A stretch of DNA of 64,000 nt from Aquila chrysaetos chrysaetos (lineage: Eukaryota > Chordata > Aves > Accipitriformes > Accipitridae), in NCBI RefSeq assembly GCF_900496995.4, contig NC_044022.1, positions 21,156,938-21,220,937 of the forward strand, written 5' to 3'. Positions 1 to 13,100 of the stretch are shown here, in pieces (position 1 is the stretch's first letter; each line of letters starts with the position of its first letter). Under the pieces are notes generated by a model, which saw only the letters and a list, made by a program, of their open reading frames with translations, searched no databases and had not been told where the DNA came from. Position numbers and translations under genes: made by a program.

Positions 1-1702
1 CCACGTCCCCACGTACCTGCAGTGGAGGCAGAGGACCAGCCCAGGGCATGCAGCAAGGCAGTGGCAGAGCCAGGATGGGGAGTGGGTCCTCCGAGCAAAG
101 GCGCTCTGACACCATCTGCTCTGACATTTCCATTATCAGTAGCATATCGAAAATGATGGTGATCCCAATCCCAGTACCTCCAAGAAATACACCTTCAAAA
201 CACTTATTTTGCAGAAGAAAACCATCTAATTCATCTAAACCGTCTAACTACTGGGACATTGGGACAAAAATCAGATCTAAGAGAAAGGAAACGGTACCTT
301 TGGTAGTGTCAGCACCTCTATTAGCTCAAGCAGCGAAGGCTGGTGTGAAGTGTCCATCAGTTTTGACCTCGATTAAAATATGTGTGTTATCAATATCATC
401 ACACAACAGAATTTCCAATGAGAAGTTCTTTTTAGTATCCTTAAAGTCTAGGAAATCACCATGTAAAATTAACTTCAAAACACTGATAAAGTTGTAAAGG
501 CAACTCCCAAAGTTAGAAAGTGTCACAATTTAAGTATATGGCCACATACAATTTTTCTCTCTGCTCTGACACTTTATTCAGTATACCAAAGAGGTCTGCT
601 CTGGGGAAGCTGTCTGAGCAACCTTTGCACCATTTACCTCAGGAGCTGAAAGGCTGAGAGCGATAAGAAGATTTCTTGAAGGTTCTTTAGCTTAAGAGCA
701 TTAAATGCCACCCCAGGAATTAGACGCTACCTCTGACTCCTACAGACAGTCTCAGTGATGGTCAGGAAGTCATGTACGCTGTATTTTTCCAAAATGATCA
801 CCCACCAGATGATCCTCACGTTTTAAGTGCCCAAAATGAGACACTGGGACACTCTTGCTGGAATAGTGATACTCCCTGTTGCAGCTGGAGCTGTGGTCAG
901 ACATCAAAAGTGTATGTGGTGATGTATCAGGTCAGAAGTGTCTCCAGTCGGGCCTCTAAAATAAATAGATATTTTAACCTCTATTTCTCAGGGCTTCGGT
1001 ACCACCTCCGCAGCACAGAACTACAATCACCTCATCACATAGTAAATAACGACAGGAAAGCAACAGATTAAATACCTGTTCATAAGCTGAGTCCTGCCCC
1101 TTCTGCACACTGAATGAAGCAGGATTTTTGAAGGAAAACAGTTTGAGGTCAAATAAATATGAAGCATCACACGGTATGTATGTACAGGAATTGAACTTAG
1201 TTCACAGAAGCTACCTTAGTTATAGCACTGCCCTACTTCTGACCACAGACCTAATTCTCTTCTTTTCACATTGTTTTGAAATACCACAGATTTTCTGTGT
1301 AACATAACATAATGATAATTATTATAAAAAGTATTTTCTATTTCTAATGCCTGGGATTTTATGCAATAGTGCCTTAATCAACTACATCAGCAGAAATTCA
1401 AAATCACACAACTATGATGACAAAATGGAGACAGGAAAAAACAAATGAATGACATAAATTCAGTCTTCTTTGAAAAGAGCTCGTAATTATCTCAGTGGCA
1501 GATCAGGGTGACAGAGCCCAAACACAGTCGCAGAAAATGGACCACACGACAGAATAAACACACAATGGGAATGAACAACACAGTCTGCAGTATTTCTTGT
1601 CAAGACATATTTTAATACCCAACAGAGCTCCAAAGTACAGAATCATACCTGAGAAAACTACAGTAGAAGTTTGACATAAATATGATATCCACTGTTACCT
1701 AT

Positions 1703-1780
1703 TACTATATATATATAGTAATTTATGTAAGTATTATATATGTGTGTGTGTATATATACACAAATATACGCATATATCTG
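1703..1780. repeat. TA/TG microsatellite
   Basis: Alternating TA and TG runs with interruptions, inside the DLG2 intron. Ordinary simple repeat, likely to be length-variable. Confidence 0.8.
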
Positions 1781-4230
1781 TCTGCAGGATTAACTAGTTT
1801 ACTTTCATGCATCTTACTATTCAGTGCTCAATCCCAATTCCACTGACTCCCACGACACTAGAAGGACAGGGTTAAGAAAAAGAGTCCTGAGATTCCAGAA
1901 GAGCCACAGGAGTGGCACCAGGCAACCGAATTGGCTCATTTATAAACAGCTTTGAAAACTGTAAGGTATAACACTCTTCAAGGCTAAAATGTTTCTGTGA
2001 TTTCAAAATTACCATGCAGTTTCTTAAAAAGTTATATTCACTAAACAAAAATCACATCACAGTCTAGCCTAAAATGACTCCACAGACCAAAACATTAGAG
2101 AGGGAGAACAGCTCTGCTATTTTAGAGACAAAAATAAACATTGGGATTACTGATGGAACAGCTTGCTCCAGATTATTTTCTTCCATTTTATTAGTAGATG
2201 TACAAACTACATTAGCGAGATATAAATCCAGCCTTTCTTTATTTAACACCAAAAAAAATCATCTATCTCATTGTTCTTTTATATTCCCTCAGCTTGAAAA
2301 ACGAGAATACATTATTCAGAATAAAACCAGATTATCTAAATGCATCTCTTAATAATTTGTCTCTAGTTCTCATCACAAACCAATAATAAATGGCTATGCC
2401 TATTTAATGCAAAGAGAAAGAAAAGCTTCACACTGGGACAGCAGCCACACAGCAACAGCTGCTGCAACTGCATTTTATTAATTCTAATTATACATGGAAT
2501 CCATATGGTCAAGACACACTTTAAAAAAAAAAAAACACTACAGGACCAAAAAATGGCTTTTATTCCTTGCTGGATATTGAAAACTAACAAGCTCAACAGT
2601 TATTACATTGCTTATATTAAAAACTCATCTTAAAAATGGTTTATTTCCAATGCACAGCTTTTGCATTTTGAAAGAGAAAAGTCCACAAAGCTTCTGAATT
2701 CCTGGCCTGAGAGGTAAATGCTATCATTCACTGGTTAAAAGGCAGCAAAATACGAGCAGAGGGTTGCATTAGGATTACAAGTGATTATGTATTACCTAGG
2801 TTGTATCAGTGCTGTAATCGGTTTCTTCTTGTACACAGATAGGTTGAGAATCCAAATACAGACCTGGGCTGGGATTCTGAATATTTCAGAGTCCATCAGC
2901 ATTCATATCCAGCAGTTTTGTGCAATTCTTTAAGGAAAAGGTCAACAGCCCATATGAGATCCCAGTCAGAATTCCCACAAATGTAAGAAGTATCAGAGCT
3001 TTACCTTGGGGTTGAGGTCTTTTCTGGTAATTCACAAGCTTTTAATAATTAAATTCTTTCAAACAAAAACTGATTTGGGGTACCCACCCACGATTCCCAC
3101 ATCTTTGCACACACACCTTCTCTCAAGGTGGAAAATTACCAAATTACTTTAATATTAAGAAGTTGTTGTGGCAGGGCTACTCACACCTCCAGGTTGGCCA
3201 GCAAGAACAGGGAGAGCCATGCCCTGGCTCTATCTGCTCCTTATCTCTAACCAGTAAGGCATCACTGTAACACCCAGTAAGTCCCAAAGGCAAAAGCAAT
3301 TCTGAGATTTTCGGAGATACAGAAATATTTCAGATCCTCCATCACAGACACAGCTAAGAAAGACTGGGTAACATTTAAGACCTCAGTGAAACTCCCCTCT
3401 CTGGATATTTTCAGCCTGATTGCATCCGCCTGCCAGCTCTCACCGGCTAACTTTGAACCCTCTGCCCAACGTCAATGCAACTTATAGAAGTGAAGAAGCC
3501 CCACGTCCTCCAAAGGATCTGCAGGTACCACGGGGTGGGGAGAGTTAGAAGAGCCAGAGAGAAATGATGACACTGCAGGGGAAATTGCACTGCCATGGAA
3601 GCAAAAATAGCGGTGGGCCAAAACCCAGTGGAAATCACTTACATTAGATCTGCCTTTTTTTTTTTTTTTTGAACAAATGGTTCACTCTGCATGACCAAAC
3701 TTTCACTGGAGAACCGCAAGGGTTAGCTCCTCAAGCTGGCTGCGATCCAGCCCCCAGCTCATTAAAAAAAAAAACGATGACACGGCTTCAAACCATCCCG
3801 AAGATCTAGCACTGCTACCTTTAGCTCTTTTGAGAGAAAGCGCAAATTTGCTTACTAAGAGAATTGGACTTCAAGAATAAAAGCAGCTGCAGCTGTCTTC
3901 AGGCAAAACAAAAGCTGCCGTTGAATTTAAATTTCAGTTCTGCTGTAATTTATGCCGCAACAAAGAAAGATGCCAGTTCGGGAAAGTAGGACTCTGTGCG
4001 GAGTAATAACAGGCTTCCCCATTGTCAGAGATGTCATTTGAGCGCCTCTCAAATGTGACAGAGCACTGAAGGGTTTTTGCACATTTCTTTTGCTCCTCGA
4101 CGTTTGTAATAGTGAGGGAGGGTTTCAATATTTTTAGAAACAGCTATAGAAGAATCTTTATTTCTCAGTCAGCGAAGGTCTGAATATAAATCTCTGGAAG
4201 AATCACTCCAACCCATGATCCAAGGCAAGC

Positions 4231-4281
4231 GAAGTCAATGGGAGTTTTTTCTTTGACTTCGTGAACGCTGGACTCGGGCCT
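4231..4281. repeat. ancient CR1-like LINE 3' tail (relic)
   Basis: The segment GAAGTCAATGGGAGTTTTTT followed by CTTTGACTTC and a GGACTCGGGCC end resembles, from memory, the widespread amniote CR1-type tail in which an AAGTCAATGGGAG block is followed by an inverted TTGACTTC block. It is short and diverged. It could be chance similarity, but the paired GAAGTCAA and TTGACTTC blocks are distinctive. Confidence 0.45.
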
Positions 4282-7200
4282 TCAGCGAGAGGATTGCCTA
4301 ATGTCCCTGGGTCGGACGCAGGCTTGGCTGCACGGGATTAACTCCCGAGGAATTCAGTGTCATTACAGGAGGTGAAATAGCCTGACATGACCAGAAACAA
4401 GCTAACTGAGATTAAGGCTAGAGAACAATGACATACGAGATCAATGACCTTACATTCAGGAGCACTGTAAGTAGCTAAGCGTACTGAACACATAAGCGAG
4501 CTAAAAACATCTACCGAGAGTGAGCTTGGCAAGTATGAATAGACAACACCCGGTTGTGCTTTCCTATTGAAAAATTTCCCAGTACAACAATTCATTTAAT
4601 ATCCTTTTGGTCCCTGAAACACTGACACAGCACCAAGTGCTGAAACACGCTTCCTCCTGTGGATTGAGAACGATTGGTATTAGCAAGGGCCACCATTGCC
4701 TTAGAAAGGTGATTGTCAATCACATTGCCCATTTTGATATCCTCAACTCTAGCAGCTTTATCAGGAGAGTTGTGAAGTTTGGTGCTGCCTTGTTTTCTGT
4801 GGTGCCATGAATGTCACATCTTACATTCGCTCGAAGGAAGAAGTACAAAAGAGGTCTTGGTGGTTGTGGAAAAAAGCCTGAAAATTCGACTGCAGTGTTT
4901 CTTAAACACAGATCATAGAAGCAGACAATAACAACCAGTGGTATTTTATAGATTATTTCTATGCCATTTGTGCAAATCTCTTAAGCTTTTTAACACTGAA
5001 GGCCAGCGCCACCATGTATGACTAGCACTGGATTTTTGAGGTGTTGCATGACACTGACTTTTCCTCTGACGTCTATAATTCTTCAACACCTACTTTGGTG
5101 CAGGCTCCATCTCCAGCCCAGGACTGTGTTCCAAGTCTCCTGCTTTTCTCACCGTTTATCCTGCTGTTCACATATCTGTTCCCCAGTCCTGACCCACCTC
5201 CTTCCCTCTAGTCTCAAATTTCTTTCTGTCACTGTTTAAAGGGTTTCTCCTTAAGCACAGCATGCCTAAAGAAGTTCCTTCCCATTCTATTAATTGCCTC
5301 TACATTCTTCTTTTCTCTATATGATCAACAGCATAATTATTCTTCTTAGCATTAAAGCCTACAAATGGGGGGACTTTTTTATCATTATTCTCCATTGACA
5401 TGCATGGCTACATCTATCAAAATCTTCCCCATTTTTCATACTTAGCATTTTCCTTTTGTGACAGGGGCATGTTTCAACATCCCATCATTACTCCTATGAT
5501 AGGTTCCTCTCCAGTTTCTTTCATATCTAAACTATCCTGAAATTTAACCATTGCCCTAAATGCAAGGGGAGTTTCAGTCCCAGCTCACGGCTTTGTAGGC
5601 ACTAAAGTCAATCAAACCAAGAAAAATTCTTAGGAAACCAAGCTCTTGACCTGCTTCATGCTTACTGTACTAAATGTTTGCATCTGTCAATGGCTATGCT
5701 ATTTTTTAATAGATATGCACATCCTAAAATAATTAAAGCAAAGGAGGACTCGCTTTGACTCTCTTAAATGGCTATATTTTATGTCCTCCTTATATACCCT
5801 ATCTGTCCTATAGCACTCTCTAGTAACATGGAGGACCGCAAGTTATAACTAGATTCCTGGAAGTTTGGATACTAATATAACACTATTGAATTATACAGCC
5901 ACTTAATTTATTGCAGAAGAATAACCTCACTTCCATTTTGACTTGGTTTAAAAGACATTATCACTGAGTGAGGTAAAGAGTCTAAAAAATCCTTCTTATT
6001 AAAACCACAAAATTAGATCCTAAGTCTCTAAATACAGGCTGTGGCAGAGATCACCAGTAAATTCTGTAATGTTTACTACAGCAATTTTTAAGACAGGCCG
6101 CTTTATAACATCCACATTATTTTGCAGAAATGGTACAATACCATAAAAAAAAAAAAAAGGTATGCAGATTTTAGCTGAAAATAAGCCATTTTAAAATTCA
6201 GGCAAAGTTACGCAAGCATGAGAAAAAAACATAAGACATGGTTTCAAAGTCCTCAGGAAATACGTCATCCACTGCAGATTGGGTTTATCCGAATTTTAGA
6301 GAAACCTGTTGAGATTAGTTTTTACCTAATACTGCATAAGATGATTACAGCTATTTGTGGCACTTTAATTCCTGCTAGAAACAAAATGATATTTTATAGA
6401 GATGTATCTACAAAAAAACCCAACCCTGACATAAACCTCTTTCATCCATTCTCATTCTGCAGAACGGCCTTTTAAGCTGTAAAATCATGCACTTTTCTTA
6501 ATGAAATGAAGGCTAGACAAATATATAGCAGAGGGTTTTAGAAATAAATTGTACTAAACTATGTATTGCATTATAAAAACTGATTAAGTTTCATAAAGAA
6601 CAGAACTGCAAAAAAAAATGTTTGGTCATTTTGACATATCCAGATGACTATTATTCTCTTTCATGGTTTTCCTTTTTTATCTCTGCACAATGCCTCCAAG
6701 ATGCCCCATTATGAGACAATCCCAACAAAAAAGGCATTTGGATTTCCACAGGTTTCATTTCCTCTTCCTTGTAGGGTTTTAAAAAAATAAACGTTCACAT
6801 CAGAACAACATGTGCTACAATTTGAGAGGACCCTGTGATTTTAATATCATCTAGCTACGGATGACCCTACAAAAAGCAAAAATCCTTACGAGCTCATAAT
6901 AACAACGGTACCGTAACTCCTCACCGCGCATAGGATTGCTACAATCCTTTTGGTGAAAATAATTTGGAATTAACTTAAGAGTAATGTCAATATCTGAGTA
7001 TGCGTTCTTCCCCTTGCACGCTCCTTCTGAAGAGTTTCTCCTCCTCCCTCCTCGTAGGGCTGGATTTTCAAAGCATTGTGTTTCGGCCACTGGAGTGTAA
7101 ATGGGACTCCAGAGACTGCAGCTCCACATGTCGCTTTGAAAATGTGCCTCTTAGCAACTAACTCAGCTGTAACCGAACACGGCGACTCTAGCAAGAAGTC

Positions 7201-10056
7201 CAGCAACAAGAACAGCCCGAAGGGAGAAGGAGGTGCTTTTGAACCCAAATTAAAATGTAAAAGGACAATCCTTCAATAACCTTTCTGTAAATCACTTACA
7301 GAGCTTTTACTTCCATATTTGTAGTCACTTCTTGCACGTGTAGAATATACGTATGAAAAATATTGAATCCTCATTTTTCTCATGTTACTCCCCCATTCAG
7401 TAGTCAACAGCTAATATTTATGAAACACATTGAAGATAAAAAACAATCACGCGCGCATTGAGAACCCGAGTTCAAAGATGGCTGGTTGAATCAAATCACA
7501 CAAGCATAAAATTGAGAACAAAAGGAACTAGACAACACTAGATTTGAAAAGTGCCTCTAATTATAATTAATTTTGTTTATCTGTTCTTGTTATACTCAAT
7601 TTAAGACATCCTACAGATTTTTAAAGCATTTTGGAAGTTAACAAGAATTGAACACACACTTAAAGGACAGGGATGGTTACAACAGCTGAATTTATTTGTA
7701 AAGGAATCAAATTCTACCAAAGCTGTAGGACCTACAAAAACTGAATTGGGCACATAAAATTATGTTAACTTTATGCCTGGTAGGAGTGTGCACTTCTGCA
7801 TCCAGGTTAATGATTCTGTACAAAAATCACATTTTTCATTAGTAGCTACAGCCTAAATATTCAAAAGGTCAATCAGTTCTGGATAAAACCAATGTCTGAC
7901 AGCTGTAAATGAGATGAAGTTTTGGAAAGAGATAAACACTCAGAAAAATTAATTGTAATTAAGATTAGGTACTCAAAAATGGATGCTTTCAAGACCATTA
8001 GACATTCTGTAAATATAAAAGACAAAGGAACATTAGCAGTACAGAACTTAAAAACAGAGCAGAAGTTCTGCCTTAGGTATTTCTTTGTGTGGGGGTCTGA
8101 TTTATAGGTGAATGGAAGAAACTATGACGGGAAGCTAAAACAGATGTCATGGAAGTGGGTTTTTTTGAAATACCTATTATGCAAGAACTTCATTATTGAT
8201 TGTGCAATAACATCATCTACCACACTTAAAAAACTGATGAGAGGTCACTCTTTTGTATTATTCCAGAATCTAGACCAACCAAATAGCAAACCAAATGGAA
8301 TAATGAGAGACTTTGAACATGTCTTGCAATTCCCAAATCTCTTTTATAAAAAGAAGCATATAAGAACAAGAAAAAGACATCCAAAGGCCTACAAACTGAA
8401 ATGCTATCTAGCTTCTGTAACACTACACTCCTCAGCCTGTTATTGTGGCAATCAAAAGATTTCATTTATTCTTTGAATTCAACCTTAATGTAGCTATAAT
8501 CACATCTTCATTACTGGCATATGTAATACATCAACAAATATTGCAGTGTAGCCACACACAAAGCACACATGTTAGAACACTTTGAAGGATTACTTCAAAG
8601 TACTGCAGGAGTAAATGTATAGCTAATGTCACTTCTGTGACTTGTGTACTTCTTCAGCACATACTTCTATATCCATAGTTATCTTCATAAAAATAACATA
8701 GAAACGTCCCATCATTTTTTCATTCTTTAGTTCAAATCTATTTATAACTATTTGGTAAACACCATTCAATTATGAATCTATTTCTTTTTTTGAAGAATAC
8801 AGAGCAATTAAAAAATATGTAGGGTTTATAAAATAAAGCTAATCACTTTAAAGAAGGTGAGAGAAATTACAAGTAAAATAGCATTGACATTAATTACTTC
8901 CATTTGCAGGAAATGTTAGAGACTGATAATGTACATGTTTCATAAACGCTACAGAAATTACTGAAACTCTTCCTGGACCTCCATTGCCTTTACAGTAATA
9001 GTGCAGTATTGATGTGCTTCTATGACGTGCTTTTATGATAGATAACCAAAATTTTTCCTTAACTGCTACTAATTGTAGCTCTGCAATGAGCGCAATTGGT
9101 ACTCTGGCTTCAACCAACCATAACTTGAAGGTACGTGTGCTTCCACAAACATCGCTTGTGTTAAGAAATGTGCCCTTCAGACTAGTTCTGCACAAAACGT
9201 ACAGATGTTTGTGAAGGAAAACACCACCGAGGTGCCAATGCAATGCGAGCAAGAGGGCAGAGGGAGGTAGAGCAAGGGCGATGCACAGTTACTGTCACCA
9301 TTTCCCATCAACTGGCAGCACAGGCACGGCACAGCGGACAACAGGGATGCTACAGCAACTGGGTACGTTCATGACCTTGAAAACATTATATATAATAACT
9401 TATGGAGGTTATTTTATATAAAGCTCCAAAACACCAAGTGCTTGATTTTGACAAATACCATCATTTACAAGGTGAAATGGGGACCTTCAAGTAAATGGAA
9501 GAAAGACTGAGCGATATGCCAGCACGTCTACTTGAACACTGCAACATTGCACGAACGGGAACGTTCTGCCAAAGTTTCACTGTGTCCTTGAGCATTTTTC
9601 TTGACTCATTTCCAAGTTTCTTTGGCTGACACTTTTCACAAAACATAATGCAAAAGACACAAAGATTTCAGATGCTACTTGGTGCCAGTGAAATCAATGA
9701 AACTTTGGCCATTTACCTGTGTGGAGATGGCTTCATCTTCAACTTTGCATAAACAGTTATATCCTACTCTGGTTCAGTAACTTCCATTAAACAAAAGAAA
9801 GCAGCAAGGTTTAGGAATAACTATTCAATCCCTTATCTTGCATGAGTTTTTTGTTACTCTTTCTTACACTACAAATAAGACAATACCTTTGAAATGTCAG
9901 GACAATGAGTTTCCCCACAGAGAACCTGGAAGGATCATCTCAACGTGCTGTTCCATTGTAAATACAAATTAAATAGTGACCAATAAGAAAGTTACTAGTT
10001 CTGACCCAGCTCTGGCTTTCAAGAACATACATCTACTATTAAATATTAGTACCTAC

Positions 10057-10188
10057 CTAGAAGTGCTTGAAACAAGCTGCTCTTAAAGATGCCCATCACC
10101 TTTCTGATGGCTTTTTTCAGTTGTTGCTCTTCTGGCTTCCTTAGTTTTTTACAGTATTCTTCCAGCAGCACTAAAGCTCGGTCAGTAT
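10057..10188 (-). CDS. DLG2: DLG2 L27-domain exon
   Basis: This 132-base exon is flanked by an acceptor (TTCATTTTTAG) ending at 10189 and a GTAGGT donor starting at 10056. Its frame encodes the core of an L27 heterodimerisation domain: an RALVLLEEY helix, a KLRKPEEQQLKKAI helix, then MGIFKSSLFQALL, as in DLG1 and DLG2. It enters in phase 1 and leaves in phase 1, and the trailing G starts the next Asp codon (known family continuation DIQEFYEV). That next exon is not found between here and base 1. Confidence 0.93.
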
Positions 10189-13100
10189 CTAAAAATGAAC
10201 AAGTAGAAAAAAAATATTTTATTGGCTCTGGAAAGTATTTAAATGCTCAAATATTAACTTCACATTTTTAAAGGCATTGTTCACACACGTAAGGAAGATT
10301 TACAACAAATGCTGTTGCATTCTGTCGTTAGCTGTATGCTGTGAGCAACATAGGCAAAATGGAGAGATTAACCCAACACCAAAACAGGAAGATTTCTGCG
10401 TGTCTGAGATCTCCCTGCAAAGGGAAAATGATCTTTTGAATGGCTTCTACAACAAGTGTTTAACTTTCATTTATCCAAAACCAGCTGGAAGCTATGGGGT
10501 ATGGACCAAATTACAATTTGCAGAAGCTACAAAATTATAGACAATAACCATTATGAATACCCATGCAGGAAAACTGGCCTTAAAACATATTCAGAGAAGA
10601 CATGAAAGTGTTTGCTTTGCATCTGCAGCACTCAATTCTCTGGTCTCTGAATAGCAAATGTGTATCTGAAAGGCAGGTGTCCAAAAGCGTGGTTGGTTTT
10701 TTTTCTCTTCCCTCACTACATAAAATTGCTATCTACCTCTTTGGTAAAAATGAGACTTTTATAGCAGACATTCATTCATGTGTTGGCTCAAATGTAACAA
10801 TCCAGCCTTTCTGTAAGAGTCCAGAGAAACAGAGCTGTGTTTCTCCTGCTGCTATTATCTTTGCGTAGTCATTTGCCAAGAGCATGAGTGACATATAAAA
10901 TTGTACGAAATCCAAACATCACCATCTTACATATAAGAAAATAGAGGAAAATGGAGAATCATATTTCACCTTTCCTTCTCCCCATCCTAACTAGCTCACA
11001 GAAATGTCCACACACATATGTATATGACACTGAGATATTTGCACACACTTTTGTAATTATATTGCCACCAAGCTTGCAATAAGATTACCAAACAGTAAAA
11101 AAAATACAAATTAATAATTATAGTGAAACAAGTACCTCAATCTAAATCTCTTACAGTAGAGTTCAAAGCAAGCTTCTTTACCAGGAGAGGTTCAGACCCT
11201 GGTTAGATTAAACTCAATACAGTACTGTAAAAAGGCTTGGAAAGGCAAAACAGAACTGCTTTTATCATTCTTTTTTTCTAAATAACTGAAAGAAAACTTC
11301 TTTTCTACTATATAAAAATTGATCATCTTTGTTCATCCAAGGATCTTGAACAGGATCCCTGTAGCCTGGGCCTTGTGGTGTGACAATTAGAGGAGTTCAC
11401 AGTAGGGGCAGAGACATGACTTGTATTCTGTAAGTTGGTAACATTCTTAAATTAAAAAGGGGAAATATTTAATCAATTATTAATGTTTATGAAGATGGAA
11501 TTTCTTTTATTTCTCCTCACAGAAATTCTGACTGGTCACAATCATTTTACCAGAGAAATGAAAAACACAATGAATAAAAAGGAATGGTATTTAAATGTGT
11601 ACATATATGCGCACACACGTATATAAAAATATATGCATATATCACATATATATGAAGATGAGGGAGCATTTTATAGCAGTGTAGACATTTATACAATGAA
11701 GGAGCTCACAGTTCCCTGCTGCAATCCCACCTGGAGGGGAGTTTCCAAGAGGAACCCCTTCTTTCCACGGAGCTGTCCCTGCGGCAGGTAAGGCTTAGGC
11801 AATTACCTTGTTTTCACCTAAAGCCAGTAGTGTGCTTAGGACCCACTTACAGAAAGAGAGACCAGCTCTTTTAAAGGCCAGGTCACAACACCTGGGCTGG
11901 GTTCCCACCATGGATCACCCAAATTAAAAGCACAGCCTCAAAACAAAGTTCTGGGTCCAAGTGGGATATGGTTAGGATATTCCCAACAAACGGTTGGGAA
12001 TAAAGAACTAGTTCTACATGTGAGCTCAGCTTCTTCTGCCTTGAAAACCCCAATCACATCATAACTTTCACTCACCTCATGACTGTGTCTGACCCACCTG
12101 TAAGTCTGTGCTTTCATTTATATACTGAGAGTTCCAGCTGCCCTCAATAAAATAATTACTTAAAGCATGGGTTGTAATCAGGCATTCACCTTCCCCCCAG
12201 TACAGACAGGCATATGCAATGAATACATGATTATTTATATTAAATTGAAGCAGCAGAGAGTGGTGGAAAACCACTGCAAAGTATCCAGTACTGAGGACAC
12301 TTTCAGAAGTGGGCTATCTGAGAAATCAGGAAAATGGGATTTGAATGCCTATGCCACACCACAGAGATGCCCTACCACTCCCTCTTTCTTAGTCACTTGA
12401 TGATGTGTGCTGACACCCCCTCCTTCCTTCCCTAAAGTGTATGGTTCTTATTTTAAAAACCAGCTACAAAAAAGTAGCATCCTTTGGGGGTATGAGCAGA
12501 GTTTTTATTTTCACTTAAATTATTATTTTTCAATTCATCAATATGAAAAAAGCCTACTTTTGGTTGACCCCAAAACAGTCCTAAACTCTACAAACTGAAC
12601 AACCAGCAACAGAGCACAGTTCTAGTGTTAAATCTAAATCCTGGCTAAATCCCAGATCAAGTAATTATCTTCCTGCCTAATTTTCCTCTCTAGCTTTAAT
12701 AGGATACATTCATTTTTACTCCCTCCCTAAGCTCCTGCATGGAGTTGCAGCTTTTTCCCGCACAATCCCACTCGGTAGCAGTGTCTCTAGTTTTCCAAAT
12801 AACCTGTGATGTCTTGCCATGTGCTGGGAGATCCAGTCACCCCTAGGCTGCCTCTGCTTTTGCTGAAAGCCACCACTGATGTTCTGGTATCAACTGGAAA
12901 CACATCTTGACCAAGAGTATTGTAGCATGTTGGGGAAGGGGCTATGTAACCACTGCTACTGGAGTGCTCCTGAAAAGCCAAGGGGTTTACGGAGACTATT
13001 CCAATCTCCAGTCATTTTGGCACTAATTAGGCTGTCAAAAAAGCAACTTTCAGCCTTTTTGACAAACTTTACTGGTTATAAATTACTTGGGACTAGATCT

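Larger units (their letters stand above)
1..10056 (-). other. DLG2 intron downstream of the L27 exon; no exon recognised
   Basis: About 10 kb of AT-rich sequence with short open frames on both strands and no recognisable DLG2 exon. The next expected exon would encode the DIQEFYEV segment and was looked for without success, which fits the very long introns of DLG2. It holds a TA/TG microsatellite at 1703-1780, an ancient CR1-like tail at 4231-4281, and several short A or T runs. Bases 40-115 resemble an old SINE end but are too diverged to call. Confidence 0.7.

Noticed and set aside
48-497. 149-codon plus-strand frame at the window start
   Set aside because: No recognisable domain and no splice or promoter context; it is in the DLG2 intron on the opposite strand. 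Its first part resembles an old SINE end. A GTACGT donor-like site on the minus strand near base 16 was noted, but no DLG2 similarity precedes it.
6851-7279. Overlapping 67-92 codon frames on both strands
   Set aside because: No splice signals in phase, no recognised similarity, open on both strands; explained as chance or an old repeat.
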